Assembly (NCBI GenBank): GCA_018713605.1
Contig: DVOM01000024.1
Coordinates: 9,922-73,921, forward strand
Direction: 5' to 3'
DNA length: 64,000 bases
From: Scatacola_A faecigallinarum
GTDB lineage: Bacteria > Pseudomonadota > Alphaproteobacteria > RF32 > CAG-239
Within the stretch, counting starts at the first letter, position 1. Every line of letters starts with the position of its first letter. The notes under the pieces are model-generated. The model was not told the DNA's origin, searched no databases, and worked only from the letters and a program-made list of their open reading frames with translations. Of this stretch, positions 8,249-16,806 are shown piece after piece. The position numbers and the translations under genes were made by a program.

Positions 8249-10054
8249 ATGACAACCGATTTGAATTTAATCAGAAACTTTGCCATTATTGCCCATATTG
8301 ACCATGGAAAGTCGACGCTGGCGGACCGCATGATTGAATACTGCGGCGGACTTGAACGCCGCGAAATGACCGAGCAGGTGCTGGACTCCATGGACATCGA
8401 AAAAGAGCGCGGCATTACTATCAAGGCGCAGACCGTGCGGCTGAACTATAAGGCCGACGACGGCAAAACCTATCAGTTAAATCTGATGGATACGCCGGGA
8501 CATGTGGACTTTTCTTACGAGGTTTCGCGTTCGCTGGCTTCCTGTGAGGGATCGGTGCTGGTGGTGGATGCAACTCAGGGCGTCGAAGCGCAGACATTGG
8601 CTAACGTATATCTGGCGCTGGACAACAATCATGAAATCGTTCCGGTGTTAAACAAGGTTGATTTGCCTTCCGCGGATGCGGCGCGGGTCAAGCAGCAGAT
8701 TGAAGACGTCATCGGGCTGGATGCGTCCGACGCGGTAGAAACTTCCGGCAAGACCGGTCTGGGCGTGAAGGATCTGCTTGAGGCGATTGTTCATCGGCTC
8801 CCTGCGCCGCAGGGCAGTGCCGAAGCGCCGTTGCAGGCGCTGCTGATTGACAGCTGGTATGATCCGTATTTGGGCGTGGTAATTCTGGTGCGGATTAAGG
8901 ACGGCGTGCTGAAAAAGAAAATGCAGATAAGGATGATGAGCAGCAACGCGACTTATCAGGTGGAAAAAGTCGGTATTTTTACGCCGAAAATGCAGGACAT
9001 TGAGGCGCTGTATCCGGGGGAGGTCGGTTTTCTGACCGCGAGCATCAAGAGTGTCAGCGACTGCCGGGTCGGCGATACGATTACCGACAACAAAAATCCC
9101 TGCGCCGCGCCTCTGCACGGGTTTAAGCCGTCGGTGCCGGTCGTGTTCTGTTCGATTTTTCCGGTTGACAGCAGTCAGTACGAGAGTTTGAAAGACGCTT
9201 TGGCCAAGCTGAAGCTCAACGATGCGAGCATTGACTATCAGAACGAAAATTCGGCCGCTCTGGGGTTGGGGTTCCGCTGTGGTTTTCTCGGGCTGCTGCA
9301 TATGGAAATTATTCAGGAGCGGCTGGGGCGCGAGTTTGATCTTGACCTGATTACGACGGCACCCTCGGTGGCTTATAAAATCCACATGACCAACGGCGAA
9401 ACGATAACGCTGCACAATCCGGCCGATATGCCTGATTTGTCGCAGGTGGCGTCGATTGAGGAGCCGATGGTCAAGGCGACGATTATGGTGCCGGACGAAT
9501 ATCTGGGTGCGGTTCTCAAACTCTGTACCGAACGCCGCGGCGAACAGCATGAGCTGACCTATGTCGGCAGCCGGGCTATGGTGGTTTATCAGATTCCGCT
9601 GAACGAAATCGTTTTTGACTTTTATGACCGTCTGAAATCGATTACCAGCGGTTATGCCAGCTTTGACTATGAGCTGACCGGCTATGAGGAATCCGACCTG
9701 GTTAAAGTGCAGATTCTGATTAACGAAGAACCGGTTGACGCGCTGGCGTTTCTTTGTCACCGTTCGGAAGCGGAATCGCGCGGACGGCAGATTTGCGAGC
9801 GTCTGAAAGATCTGATTCCGCGGCATTTGTTCAAAATTCCGATTCAGGCGGCCATCGGCGGGCGCGTGGTGGCGCGCGAAACGATTTCAGCGCTGCGCAA
9901 AGACGTGACGGCCAAGTGTTACGGCGGTGACGTTACCCGTAAGCGCAAGCTGTTGGACAAGCAGAAAAAAGGCAAGCTCAGAATGCGCCAGTTCGGCAAG
10001 GTTGAAGTTCCCCAATCGGCGTTTATTGAGGCTTTGCGTATCGGCGACAAGTAA
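8249..10054 (+). CDS. lepA: Elongation factor 4 (LepA)
   Basis: Translational GTPase that binds stalled or assembling ribosomes. 601 residues, full length. G1 AHIDHGKST, G3 DTPGH, G4 NKVD are visible, then domain II, the EF-G-like domains III and V, and the LepA-specific C-terminal domain (KDVTAKCYGGDVTRKRKLLDKQ...GKLRMRQFGKVEVPQSAF). In several alphaproteobacteria lepA is a stand-alone housekeeping gene, as here. Two copies of the dispersed repeat sit just after the stop. Confidence 0.97.
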   Translation: MTTDLNLIRNFAIIAHIDHGKSTLADRMIEYCGGLERREMTEQVLDSMDIEKERGITIKAQTVRLNYKADDGKTYQLNLMDTPGHVDFSYEVSRSLASCEGSVLVVDATQGVEAQTLANVYLALDNNHEIVPVLNKVDLPSADAARVKQQIEDVIGLDASDAVETSGKTGLGVKDLLEAIVHRLPAPQGSAEAPLQALLIDSWYDPYLGVVILVRIKDGVLKKKMQIRMMSSNATYQVEKVGIFTPKMQDIEALYPGEVGFLTASIKSVSDCRVGDTITDNKNPCAAPLHGFKPSVPVVFCSIFPVDSSQYESLKDALAKLKLNDASIDYQNENSAALGLGFRCGFLGLLHMEIIQERLGREFDLDLITTAPSVAYKIHMTNGETITLHNPADMPDLSQVASIEEPMVKATIMVPDEYLGAVLKLCTERRGEQHELTYVGSRAMVVYQIPLNEIVFDFYDRLKSITSGYASFDYELTGYEESDLVKVQILINEEPVDALAFLCHRSEAESRGRQICERLKDLIPRHLFKIPIQAAIGGRVVARETISALRKDVTAKCYGGDVTRKRKLLDKQKKGKLRMRQFGKVEVPQSAFIEALRIGDK

Positions 10055-10056
10055 AA

Positions 10057-10096
10057 ACCTCGTATAACGGGGAACTAATACAGGATTAGCGGGTAA
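10057..10096 (+). repeat. Dispersed element copy 2 (GTATAAC...ACTAATAC)
   Basis: Starts two bases after the lepA stop: CTCGTATAACGGGGAACT, then AATACAGGATTAGCGGG. Half-sites GTAT and ATAC can pair around an AACGG-containing loop; a second small stem CTAAT/ATTAG follows. The same core is at 6315, 10136 and 39637. Confidence 0.7.
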
Positions 10097-10135
10097 TAAA
10101 ATTATTTCTCTTACACTCCGGGCTTTTTGCGAAAT

Positions 10136-10160
10136 CTGTATAACGGAGGACTAATACGAA
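10136..10160 (+). repeat. Dispersed element copy 3
   Basis: CTGTATAACGGAGGACT followed by AATACG, 54 bases after copy 2 in the lepA-ruvX spacer. A short CCGGGCTTTTT run lies between the two copies. Confidence 0.65.
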
Positions 10161-10179
10161 ATGTCGGGGAGGTAAGTGT

Positions 10180-10638
10180 TCAGACAAAGCGGAGGGCATC
10201 GAGTGCTCCTTGCAGAATGTAGGCGGCGGCAGAAGAATCGAGAACTTTGCGGCGTTTGCTTCGGGACATGTCGACTTCTTTAATCAGAAAGTTTTCCATG
10301 GCTGATGACGATAATCTTTCGTCCCAGAAAAAGACCGGCAGGCCGGTTGCTTTTTGCAGCTTTTCGGCAAAGGCGCGGACTTCTTTGGCGATTTCTCCCT
10401 CTTCGCCGTTCATTTGCAGGGGCAGGCCGAAGACCATGCCGCCGATTTCCTTTTCCGACAGGATTTGGCTGATTTCGGCCAGATCTTTTTCCCAGCTGCC
10501 GCGCTGGATGATTTTATGTGACGTGGCAACGGTCAGCAGCAGGTCGGAGACGGCGACGCCGAGACGTTTGGCGCCGTAGTCGAAACCGATGAGCGCCCGG
10601 TAGGGTTTAAGGGCTGATTTAAATTCGCGGATATCCAA
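10180..10638 (-). CDS. ruvX: Putative pre-16S rRNA nuclease RuvX/YqgF
   Basis: 152-residue RNase H-fold nuclease of the YqgF family, essential for 16S rRNA 5' end maturation in Escherichia coli. The three acidic sites are visible: IGFDYGAKRLGVAVSD (first Asp), MVFGLPLQMNGEEG, and FFWDERLSSSAME with a final DSSAAAYILQGALD. Cytoplasmic. Convergent with lepA, divergent from tolB. Confidence 0.93.
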   Translation of the reverse strand: MDIREFKSALKPYRALIGFDYGAKRLGVAVSDLLLTVATSHKIIQRGSWEKDLAEISQILSEKEIGGMVFGLPLQMNGEEGEIAKEVRAFAEKLQKATGLPVFFWDERLSSSAMENFLIKEVDMSRSKRRKVLDSSAAAYILQGALDALRFV

Positions 10639-10746
10639 GTCTTACCTCTTTTAATTCTTAAAAATACAGCTATTTGCTAATTGATTTTTAAGAATATTAT
10701 ACTACTATTCTGCTCAAGTAAAATTCTTTTTCTCATAGGTGATATA

Positions 10747-12060
10747 ATGAAATTAAAATATATTTTAGCCCTCGTTATGTGTTTGGTCGTAACCCCGGCT
10801 AAAGCCGAACTGCAAATCGACGTCAACGGCGCAATGCGTGATCCGCTGCCGCTGGCTTTTCCCGAGATGATTCACGAAGGTTTCTGGGTTGGCCAGTATG
10901 CCGGCAAAATCCGCAGCGTGGTTATCGCGGATTTGGAGCGTTCGGGGCTGTTCCGCATTATTCCCGAAAACAGCTATATTCAGGAGCTTACTTCGGTGGA
11001 CGAGCAGCCGAACTTTGTTGACTGGAAGGCAATTAATGCGCATGCTCTGGTACAGAGTGCCGTCAAGGAAGTGAATCCGAACACGCTGCGGGTCGAGTTT
11101 CGCCTGTGGGACGTTTATGCCGAGAATCAGCTCAAAGGTCAGTCTTTTACCACAACCAAAGACAACTGGCGCCGGGTAGCCCATGTGATTGCCGACGCCA
11201 TTTATGAGCGCCTGACCGGCGAGAAGGGTTATTTTGACACCCGGATTGTTTATGTTTCCGAAACCGGGCCGGCGACCAAGCGCGTCAAGCGGCTGGCGAT
11301 TATGGATCAGGACGGCGAAAACCACAAGTTTTTGACTTCCGGCGCCGCGATGGCTCTCACGCCGCGTTTTTCGCCGAATCTGCAGAAAGTGACCTATATG
11401 TCTTATGCCGGTTCCATGCCGAAAGTTTATATTCTGGATATTGAAACCGGCCGTCAGGAACTGCTGGGATCTTTTCCGGGCATGACCTTTGCGCCGCGTT
11501 TTTCTCCGGACAGCAGCAAGGTTCTGCTGAGCTATGCGAACAACGGCCGCACCAATATCTACGAGATGGATTTAAAACGCCGCACCAGCAAACAGCTGAC
11601 TTCAGGTCCGGCCATTGATACGTCGCCGAGCTATTCGCCCGACGGCAGCCAGATTGTGTTTAACTCCGACCGCGGCGGCAATCAGCAGCTTTATGTTATG
11701 AATGCCGACGGTTCCGACGTGCACCGTATCAGTTTCGGTACCGGGCGTTATGCGACGCCGGTGTGGTCGCCGCGCGGCGATTATATCGCCTTTACGAAAA
11801 TGGCCAACGGTCAGTTCTATATCGGCGTTATGTATCCGGACGGCAGCGGCGAGCGTTTGCTGGCCAGCGGCTATCTGGTCGAAGGGCCGACCTGGTCGCC
11901 GAACGGCCGCGTGTTGATGTATTTCCGCCAGGATAAGGGGAATTCTCGCAGCAATGCGCCGGTCAAGCTGTATTCAATCGATTTGACCGGATATAACGAG
12001 CGGATGATTGTGACGCCGGCCGAGGCTTCAGATCCGGCCTGGTCGCCGCTGTTGCCCTGA
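10747..12060 (+). CDS. tolB: Tol-Pal system beta-propeller protein TolB
   Basis: Periplasmic component of the Tol-Pal envelope constriction system; binds Pal and TolA. ATG 10747 (SD AGGTGAT) gives the signal peptide MKLKYILALVMCLVVTPAKA; an upstream in-frame ATG at 10681 lacks one. N-terminal alpha/beta domain, then a six-bladed propeller with repeated PRFSP, PSYSPDGSQIVFNSDRGG, PVWSPRGDYIAF and PTWSPNGR blades. 437 residues, normal. pal and cpoB, usually directly downstream, are 31 kb away, and tolQRA are not in the window. Confidence 0.96.
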   Translation: MKLKYILALVMCLVVTPAKAELQIDVNGAMRDPLPLAFPEMIHEGFWVGQYAGKIRSVVIADLERSGLFRIIPENSYIQELTSVDEQPNFVDWKAINAHALVQSAVKEVNPNTLRVEFRLWDVYAENQLKGQSFTTTKDNWRRVAHVIADAIYERLTGEKGYFDTRIVYVSETGPATKRVKRLAIMDQDGENHKFLTSGAAMALTPRFSPNLQKVTYMSYAGSMPKVYILDIETGRQELLGSFPGMTFAPRFSPDSSKVLLSYANNGRTNIYEMDLKRRTSKQLTSGPAIDTSPSYSPDGSQIVFNSDRGGNQQLYVMNADGSDVHRISFGTGRYATPVWSPRGDYIAFTKMANGQFYIGVMYPDGSGERLLASGYLVEGPTWSPNGRVLMYFRQDKGNSRSNAPVKLYSIDLTGYNERMIVTPAEASDPAWSPLLP

Positions 12061-12067
12061 TTTGCAG

Positions 12068-12094
12068 AAAAGCCCCTCAAAAGAGGGGTTTTTT
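12068..12094 (+). terminator. Terminator after tolB
   Basis: CCCCTC / GAGGGG hairpin with six T, eight bases after the stop. Confidence 0.9.
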
Positions 12095-12134
12095 CTTTGT
12101 CATGTTCGGCCTTGAGCCGGACATCTCCCCTACA

Positions 12135-12161
12135 GATTCCCCGGTCAAGCCGGGGAATGAC
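12135..12161. repeat. REP-like palindrome A
   Basis: ATTCCCCGG / CCGGGGAAT arms around TCAAG, followed by GAC. Same design as the palindromes at 30.8, 32.1 and 36.7 kb. Confidence 0.75.
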
Positions 12162-12237
12162 GAAAAAGAAAAAAAGCCGGGCAATGACAGTATCATTTTC
12201 TTTCCCCTGTTACCCTCGGGCTTGTCCCGGGGTCTCT

Positions 12238-12349
12238 GGATTGCCGTGTGTAAATTCCCAACTACGTTGGGCCCCTTTCGTTCCGTAAGCCTCGAATTTC
12301 GCTTATAGCTCGTTCTCGCCAACTATCGACTCCAAGTCCGGCAATGACG
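12238..12349. repeat. REP-like palindrome B, arms separated by about 85 bases
   Basis: Left arm GGATTGCCG and right arm AAGTCCGGCAATGACG match the two halves of the compact palindrome at 30820-30846, but here about 85 bases lie between them. The insert holds a GTTCCGTAAGCCTCG...CTCGCCAAC segment that has a relative at 30993-31041. Confidence 0.55.
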
Positions 12350-12389
12350 ATATTATTTTTTTGTTTGACTTGCAATCACGGGGCTTTTT

Positions 12390-12617
12390 TCATATCAGGC
12401 TGATTTTGACGGTTTTGCCGTAGGCTTTGGCCAGCTGGTGCAGATGGCCGATGTCAACCGGTTTGATGACGACTTCCAGCAAGTCGATAATATTGGCCGG
12501 AATGCCGGACAGCTTTTCAACCTGTGTCAGCGATAAATGCGCGCTGATGCGGGCTTCGCGCAGCTGGCGGGCAATGCCGTTCCTGATTTTGATGATTTCG
12601 TGGTTTTTGGTTGCCAT
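12390..12617 (-). CDS. Small XRE-family helix-turn-helix protein
   Basis: 75-residue DNA-binding protein consisting of a single XRE/Cro domain: RQLREARISAHLSLTQVEKLSGIPANIIDLLE gives the helix-turn-helix, then HLHQLAKAYGKTVKISLI. ATG 12617 has AAGGAG eight bases upstream. A longer frame continues upstream through a terminator hairpin and a structured region, so it is unlikely to be translated. The ribosome site AGGAGTTG is exactly complementary to CAACTCCT in the structured leader, so translation may be controlled by that RNA. Target unknown. Confidence 0.8.
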   Translation of the reverse strand: MATKNHEIIKIRNGIARQLREARISAHLSLTQVEKLSGIPANIIDLLEVVIKPVDIGHLHQLAKAYGKTVKISLI

Positions 12618-12640
12618 TATGTTCAACTCCTTCAATGTTT

Positions 12641-12677
12641 TGTTAAAACAAAACCACCTTACTTGACGGTAAGGTGG
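12641..12677 (-). terminator. Terminator between the structured RNA and the XRE gene
   Basis: CCACCTTAC / GTAAGGTGG, a perfect nine-base-pair stem with a six-base loop, followed on the minus strand by TTTTGTTTT. It stands upstream of the XRE start codon. Confidence 0.88.
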
Positions 12678-12822
12678 GAGGAGTTGGAAACTGTATAGAG
12701 ACAGTACGCTTATTCGCCCGCAAAGCGGCTTATCTCGCGTCATCCTCCACAAAGGAGGTTATAATCGGTTCTCTATAAGGAGTTTCCACACTCCGCCGCC
12801 GGTTTAACCGTTTCCGTCGGCA
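12645..12822 (-). ncRNA. Candidate structured RNA (about 180 nt), standalone or cis-regulatory leader
   Basis: Between a strong promoter and the terminator lies a region with nested pairing. The long closing stem pairs 12794-12770 (GGAGTGTGGAAACT...TATAGAGA) with 12701-12680 (TCTCTATA...AGTTTCCAACTCC). It encloses the hairpins CCTCC/GGAGG and CCGC/GCGG. The 5' end (GCCGACGGAAACGG...CCGGCGGC) can form another stem. No known class (6S, RNase P, tmRNA, SRP, common riboswitches) was recognised from its conserved bases. Length and rod-like closing stem are loosely reminiscent of 6S RNA, but the apical part looks branched. Confidence 0.6.
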
Positions 12823-12828
12823 GAAATG

Positions 12829-12856
12829 ATTATAAGCGGTAATTTCTAATTTGCAA
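12829..12856 (-). promoter_or_regulatory. Sigma-70-type promoter of the structured RNA
   Basis: On the minus strand TTGCAA (12856-12851), 16-base spacer, perfect TATAAT (12834-12829). Predicted start near 12822. Confidence 0.75.
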
Positions 12857-12864
12857 TGAAGATT

Positions 12865-13596
12865 TTAAGACTTACCGGCATAGCTGTAGGCGACGGCTTT
12901 AAGCGTGCGGATAAACTTTTCGCCTTGCAGAAGTTCCCGTCGGCCGATCGGGTAGACATTGTCGACCAGATGTTTTATATCCGGGTCTACGGCAACTTCT
13001 TGCGGCAGGAAACGACGGCGGAAAGCATAAGCCGAGGCGATGGTCTTTTCCTCGTCACGAGTGTCATAGCCGATGATTTTCAGAAGCTCGGTCGGGTCGT
13101 CAACGCCGATTTTTTCGGCATTGCGGAGCTGATACCATAAACCGATGCCTTCGCGCGCCAGACGTTTCCACGGAAAACGAATGCCGGGATCCGGTTTGCG
13201 TGTGGGGGCAATATCAGAATGGGCGACGATGCGGCGCGGGTCAAGGTTGTATTTTTTTATCAGTTTGCGGCAGAAGGGAATCAGCTTTTCAATCTGAGCT
13301 TCGGCAAAGTCCTGCTGTCCCAGGCTCAGATTGCCGATTTCAATGCCGATTGAATGCGAATTCAAATCCGTGTCAATCCCTTGCCAATAGCCGGCTCCGG
13401 CATGCCAGGCACGTTTTGGTTCATCGACCATGCGGGTAATCCTGCCGTTGAGGTCGACGAAGTAGTGGCAGCTCAGTTCCAGTTTGTCGAGACTTTCAAA
13501 AACTTCGTCGGCGTCGGCGTGACAGGTGGCGTGAAGCACGAGCATGTCGACCGGCGTTCGGCGTTCGTTGTAGTGGGGAAGAAAGCATTCCTGCAT
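12865..13596 (-). CDS. N-acetylmuramoyl-L-alanine amidase (AmiD/AmpD-type)
   Basis: Zinc amidase of the Amidase_2 fold that cleaves the MurNAc-L-Ala bond during wall recycling. 243 residues. Visible ligands and motifs: MLVLHATCHADADEVF (first His), CHYFVDLNGRITRMVDEPKRAWHAG, SHSIGIEIGN, and RIVAHSDIAPTRKPDPGIRFPW (second His and Asp). No signal peptide is seen, which favours a cytoplasmic AmpD-like role, though the length is closer to AmiD. Last gene of the minus-strand run, nine bases after djlA. Confidence 0.88.
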   Translation of the reverse strand: MQECFLPHYNERRTPVDMLVLHATCHADADEVFESLDKLELSCHYFVDLNGRITRMVDEPKRAWHAGAGYWQGIDTDLNSHSIGIEIGNLSLGQQDFAEAQIEKLIPFCRKLIKKYNLDPRRIVAHSDIAPTRKPDPGIRFPWKRLAREGIGLWYQLRNAEKIGVDDPTELLKIIGYDTRDEEKTIASAYAFRRRFLPQEVAVDPDIKHLVDNVYPIGRRELLQGEKFIRTLKAVAYSYAGKS

Positions 13597-13605
13597 CGGC
13601 GGTTC

Positions 13606-14778
13606 CTAAATGGTCTTGCGGCTTTTCATGATATTTTGATAAGCATTGTTGATTTCGGCCATTTTGAGCGTATAGGCCTCGATGGTGCCGCGGTCGGCGC
13701 CGTTGGCCTGTGCACGGTCGGGATGATACAGGTTAATCAGTTCTTTCCAGCGGCGTTTGATTTCGCAGTTGCTGGCGTTGCAGAAAACGCCGAGCACCTG
13801 ATAACAGTCATTCAGCGAAGAGGCCTGGGTGCGGATTTCGAAATTCTGGCGAATGGCTTCGAAATTGCCGTCGGGAAGTTCGATGATGGTTGCTACCGAA
13901 CGGATAATGCCGAGTTCGGCATCGCCGAAACGACCGTCGGCCACGGCGATTTTGAATAGGTTTTCAACGATGCTTTCCTGCAGGTTGAGGTCGTCTTTGG
14001 CCAACAGGCGCAGCTGAAATGCATAGGGTTCAAAGTTGTCGGCAGTTTGTTTGGCTTCGTTGAAAATGCGGGCGAGTTTGTCGTTGCTGCCGGCGGTAAT
14101 GTCAAAAATCTTTTTGAAAGCGCGGATTTCGTTTTCGCTGACCTGTCCGTCGGCCTTGGCAACTTTTGCCGACAGTCCGGCCATGGACTGAATCAGCGAA
14201 ACCTTGCGGGCTTCGGCGGAATGCAGCGCCAGCTTGAGCGGATTTATTCTGGCCCAGAAACCGAGCAGGCGGTTGATTTTCAGCTTGCTGCGCCAGGTGC
14301 CTTCCAGCCGGTAGAGATCGGCGAAAAAGCCGATAATGATGCCGGCAAACAACACAATCCGGCTGTGCAGCGAAAAGCCGAGAATGAAGCCGAAGATTTT
14401 TCCCCAATGGCGGTTCCAGAAATGTTCAAAGCCTTTTTTTGCATCTTTGACCAGGGCGTTGCCACGGACGTCGAACAGGATGTGTCCGAGAATGAACAGG
14501 GTTATAAAGCCGCCCCAGCCGAAAGCTGCCGCGCCGAGCAGCGCTCCCCAGACTTTGCCGAACAGGTTGTCGTCAAGCCGACTGTAATATTTGTAAAAGC
14601 CATAGGGAAGCAGCAGACGGACATTGTCGTCCAGTTCGCTCAGGCGGTTCTCAATCCATTTGCCGACCAGCGAACGGTCAATCAGCAGATGGCCGAGGAA
14701 CATTCCCCAGAAAAAACCGGCGGCGCCGAACAAGCGCAGCCCGATGACAGATAACGTGAATTTGCCCAGCGGTGCCAT
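13606..14778 (-). CDS. djlA: DjlA-like inner-membrane co-chaperone (TerB + J domain)
   Basis: 390 residues. The N-terminal part has several hydrophobic stretches (residues 8-32, 78-105, 128-150) that anchor it in the inner membrane. Next comes a TerB-like helical domain (about 190-310, with VAKADGQVSENEIRAFKKIF and IAVADGRFGDAELGIIRSV). A C-terminal J domain follows (CYQVLGVFCNAS...LINLYHPDRAQ) with the HPD tripeptide that stimulates DnaK. This is DjlA architecture, although the membrane part is larger than the single helix of the E. coli protein. Only nine bases before the amidase gene. Confidence 0.88.
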   Translation of the reverse strand: MAPLGKFTLSVIGLRLFGAAGFFWGMFLGHLLIDRSLVGKWIENRLSELDDNVRLLLPYGFYKYYSRLDDNLFGKVWGALLGAAAFGWGGFITLFILGHILFDVRGNALVKDAKKGFEHFWNRHWGKIFGFILGFSLHSRIVLFAGIIIGFFADLYRLEGTWRSKLKINRLLGFWARINPLKLALHSAEARKVSLIQSMAGLSAKVAKADGQVSENEIRAFKKIFDITAGSNDKLARIFNEAKQTADNFEPYAFQLRLLAKDDLNLQESIVENLFKIAVADGRFGDAELGIIRSVATIIELPDGNFEAIRQNFEIRTQASSLNDCYQVLGVFCNASNCEIKRRWKELINLYHPDRAQANGADRGTIEAYTLKMAEINNAYQNIMKSRKTI

Positions 14779-14842
14779 AAACTTTCTTCTTAACGGTTAA
14801 TGATGGCTCATAATAGCTTAAATTTCCCGGAAAATAAAGCTC

Positions 14843-15598
14843 TTATAAAGTTATGGTTGATAACTGCACCGGAAAGTCGGCAGGGCGTGTTATGCGGCTG
14901 AGGCGGCATTCGCGGCGGTAGCTGAAATAGTCCGGGTCGGTGAAGGTGTCGATACCGGAGGCGGCAATGTTTTCAATGCCGAATTTGCGCAGACGGAAGA
15001 GCAGGTACTGTTCCATGTCAAAAAGATAACATTCGGTGCCGGCCGGCGTGAAAAAACTTTGGTTTTCCGGATCCTGCGCGAGGAACTCGCTGAGCATGTC
15101 GGTCCGGGTCTCAAAAGATTTTTTTTGCAGGCAGGGGCCGACGGCCGCGGCAATATGTTTTAATTCGGCGCCGTGTTGCAGCATCAGAGCCAGCGTGTTC
15201 TCCATAATGCCGCGCACCGCGCCGCGCCAGCCGGCGTGCGCGGCGCCGATGACGCCGTTTTTGAAGTCGGCAAACAAAACCGGTGCGCAGTCGGCGGTTG
15301 TTATGCCGAGCAGAATTCCGGGCCTGTCCGTTACAAAACCGTCGGCCTCAATCCGGTGCAGCGAAGGGGCGTCTGTATATTCGGCATGGCCGGTTACGCC
15401 CTGACAGGGAAAAGCGGCGGCAGCTGCCGCCATCCCGAAAGTGCTGGCGGCAATGTTGATATTTTGTCTGATGTTTTCCGGGGCATCGGCACTTTTGCGG
15501 TTGACGTTCAAGCTTTCGTAACGGCTGTTTGAAACGCCGCCGTGACGGTCGAAAAAGCGGTGTTTGTCCGCCGGCAGGTTGGGCGCGTTCCAGCTCAT
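14843..15598 (-). CDS. pgeF: Peptidoglycan editing factor / purine nucleoside phosphorylase (YfiH, laccase-domain)
   Basis: 251-residue Cu-oxidase_4 family protein. Members act as purine nucleoside phosphorylase/adenosine deaminase, and in E. coli PgeF removes mis-incorporated muropeptides. Zinc-site motifs: FPCQGVTGHAEYTDAP, ITTADCAPVLFAD, and GAAHAGWRGAVRGIMENTL with the hallmark HAGWRG. It overlaps deoB by four bases, so it is translated with the nucleoside salvage genes, which fits the nucleoside activity and also the wall gene that follows. Confidence 0.92.
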   Translation of the reverse strand: MSWNAPNLPADKHRFFDRHGGVSNSRYESLNVNRKSADAPENIRQNINIAASTFGMAAAAAAFPCQGVTGHAEYTDAPSLHRIEADGFVTDRPGILLGITTADCAPVLFADFKNGVIGAAHAGWRGAVRGIMENTLALMLQHGAELKHIAAAVGPCLQKKSFETRTDMLSEFLAQDPENQSFFTPAGTECYLFDMEQYLLFRLRKFGIENIAASGIDTFTDPDYFSYRRECRLSRITRPADFPVQLSTITL

Positions 15599-16791
15599 TT
15601 CAAAAAGCTTTCGCCGTAAGCGAGCGGAGCAATGTCCAAAAAGGCGGCAATGCTTTGACCGAGGTCGGCATAGGAGGCGCGTCGTCCGAGACTGCGGGGA
15701 GCGACTTGGCGGCCGAACATGAGCACCGGCACCTGCTCGCGGGTGTGGTCGGTTCCTTCATAGGTTGGGTCGTTGCCGTGGTCGGCGGTGATGAACAGCA
15801 GGTCGTCATCGCGAATGTGCGGCAGAATCTCAGGCAGGCGCGAATCGAAATATTCCAGCCCTTCGGCATAGCCTTTGACATTGCGGCGATGGCCCCAGAG
15901 CATGTCAAAGTCTTCAAAATTGGTAAAAATCAGACTGTTGTCCGGTGCGGTTCGTAAGGCGCCGAGGGTCAGGTTCCAAAGCTCTTCCAAACCGGCGCCG
16001 TGGATTTCTTCGGTAATGCCGCGGTGCGCATAAATGTCATTGATTGCGCCGATGGCAAAGACATCGCGCCCGGCGGCTTTCAGTCGGTCGAGCAGCGTGT
16101 CGCCGAAAGGTTGCGCGGTGTAATCGCGGCGGAATTTGGTGCGGGTAAAGCTTCCGGCTTTTTCGCCGATGAACGGGCGGGCGATAATACGGCCGATATT
16201 ATACGGCTGTACATACCGGTAAGCAATCTGGCACAGTTCGTACAGACGCTCCAGCCCGAAATGCTCCTGATGGGCGGCAATTTGCAGGTTGCTGTCGGCT
16301 GAGGTGTAGAAAATCGGTTTGCCGGTGGCAATGTGTTCTTCGCCCAGCTCCTGAATAATTACGGTTCCTGAAGCGGCTTTGTTGCCGAGGATGCCGTCAA
16401 GACCGGCTTCGGCGCAGATGCCGGCAACCAGGCCGGCCGGGAAAGACGGGTAAGCCGGCGGAAAGTGTCCCCAGCCCTTGAGGTTGGGCAGGCCGGCCAG
16501 TTCCCAGTGTCCGGAAACGGTGTCTTTGTCGGCGCTGATTTCGCGCATGCAGCCCCAGGCGGAGGGAAGGCCGAGCCGGCTTTCCGCCTGAACGGAAAGT
16601 GCCGTTTGGCGGCCGGTTGCCAGTTCCGAGGCTTTGCAAAGTCCGAGGCCGGCCAGGTTAGGAATCTTCATGTCCGGACAGGCGGCGGCAATGTGGCCGA
16701 AAGTGTCGGCTCCGTCATTGCTGAATTTTCCGGCATCCGGCGCTCCGCCGATACCGAAGGAATCCATCATCAAAATTACGGCGCGTCCCAT
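15595..16791 (-). CDS. deoB: Phosphopentomutase
   Basis: Interconverts (deoxy)ribose-1-phosphate and -5-phosphate, linking nucleoside phosphorolysis to the pentose pathway. 398 residues, alkaline phosphatase superfamily, two Mn ions. N-terminal RAVILMMDSFGIGGAPDA carries the first metal Asp; DKDTVSGHWE holds the phosphorylated Thr; NFEDFDMLWGHRRNVKGY and LLFITADHGNDPTYEGTDHTREQVPVL give the remaining ligands. Fourth gene of the cdd-punA-deoC-deoA-deoB-pgeF run. Confidence 0.96.
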   Translation of the reverse strand: MGRAVILMMDSFGIGGAPDAGKFSNDGADTFGHIAAACPDMKIPNLAGLGLCKASELATGRQTALSVQAESRLGLPSAWGCMREISADKDTVSGHWELAGLPNLKGWGHFPPAYPSFPAGLVAGICAEAGLDGILGNKAASGTVIIQELGEEHIATGKPIFYTSADSNLQIAAHQEHFGLERLYELCQIAYRYVQPYNIGRIIARPFIGEKAGSFTRTKFRRDYTAQPFGDTLLDRLKAAGRDVFAIGAINDIYAHRGITEEIHGAGLEELWNLTLGALRTAPDNSLIFTNFEDFDMLWGHRRNVKGYAEGLEYFDSRLPEILPHIRDDDLLFITADHGNDPTYEGTDHTREQVPVLMFGRQVAPRSLGRRASYADLGQSIAAFLDIAPLAYGESFLK

Positions 16792-16806
16792 TTTGTTCTC
16801 CTTGTG

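Noticed and set aside
12390..12752. Longer N-terminus for the XRE protein
   Set aside because: The extra 45 codons run through a perfect terminator hairpin and part of the structured RNA, and have no fitting ribosome site; the inner ATG has AAGGAG.
12645..12822. 6S RNA call for the structured region
   Set aside because: Length and closing stem fit, but the apical half looks branched and I could not place the central bubble or conserved bases, so it is left as unclassified.
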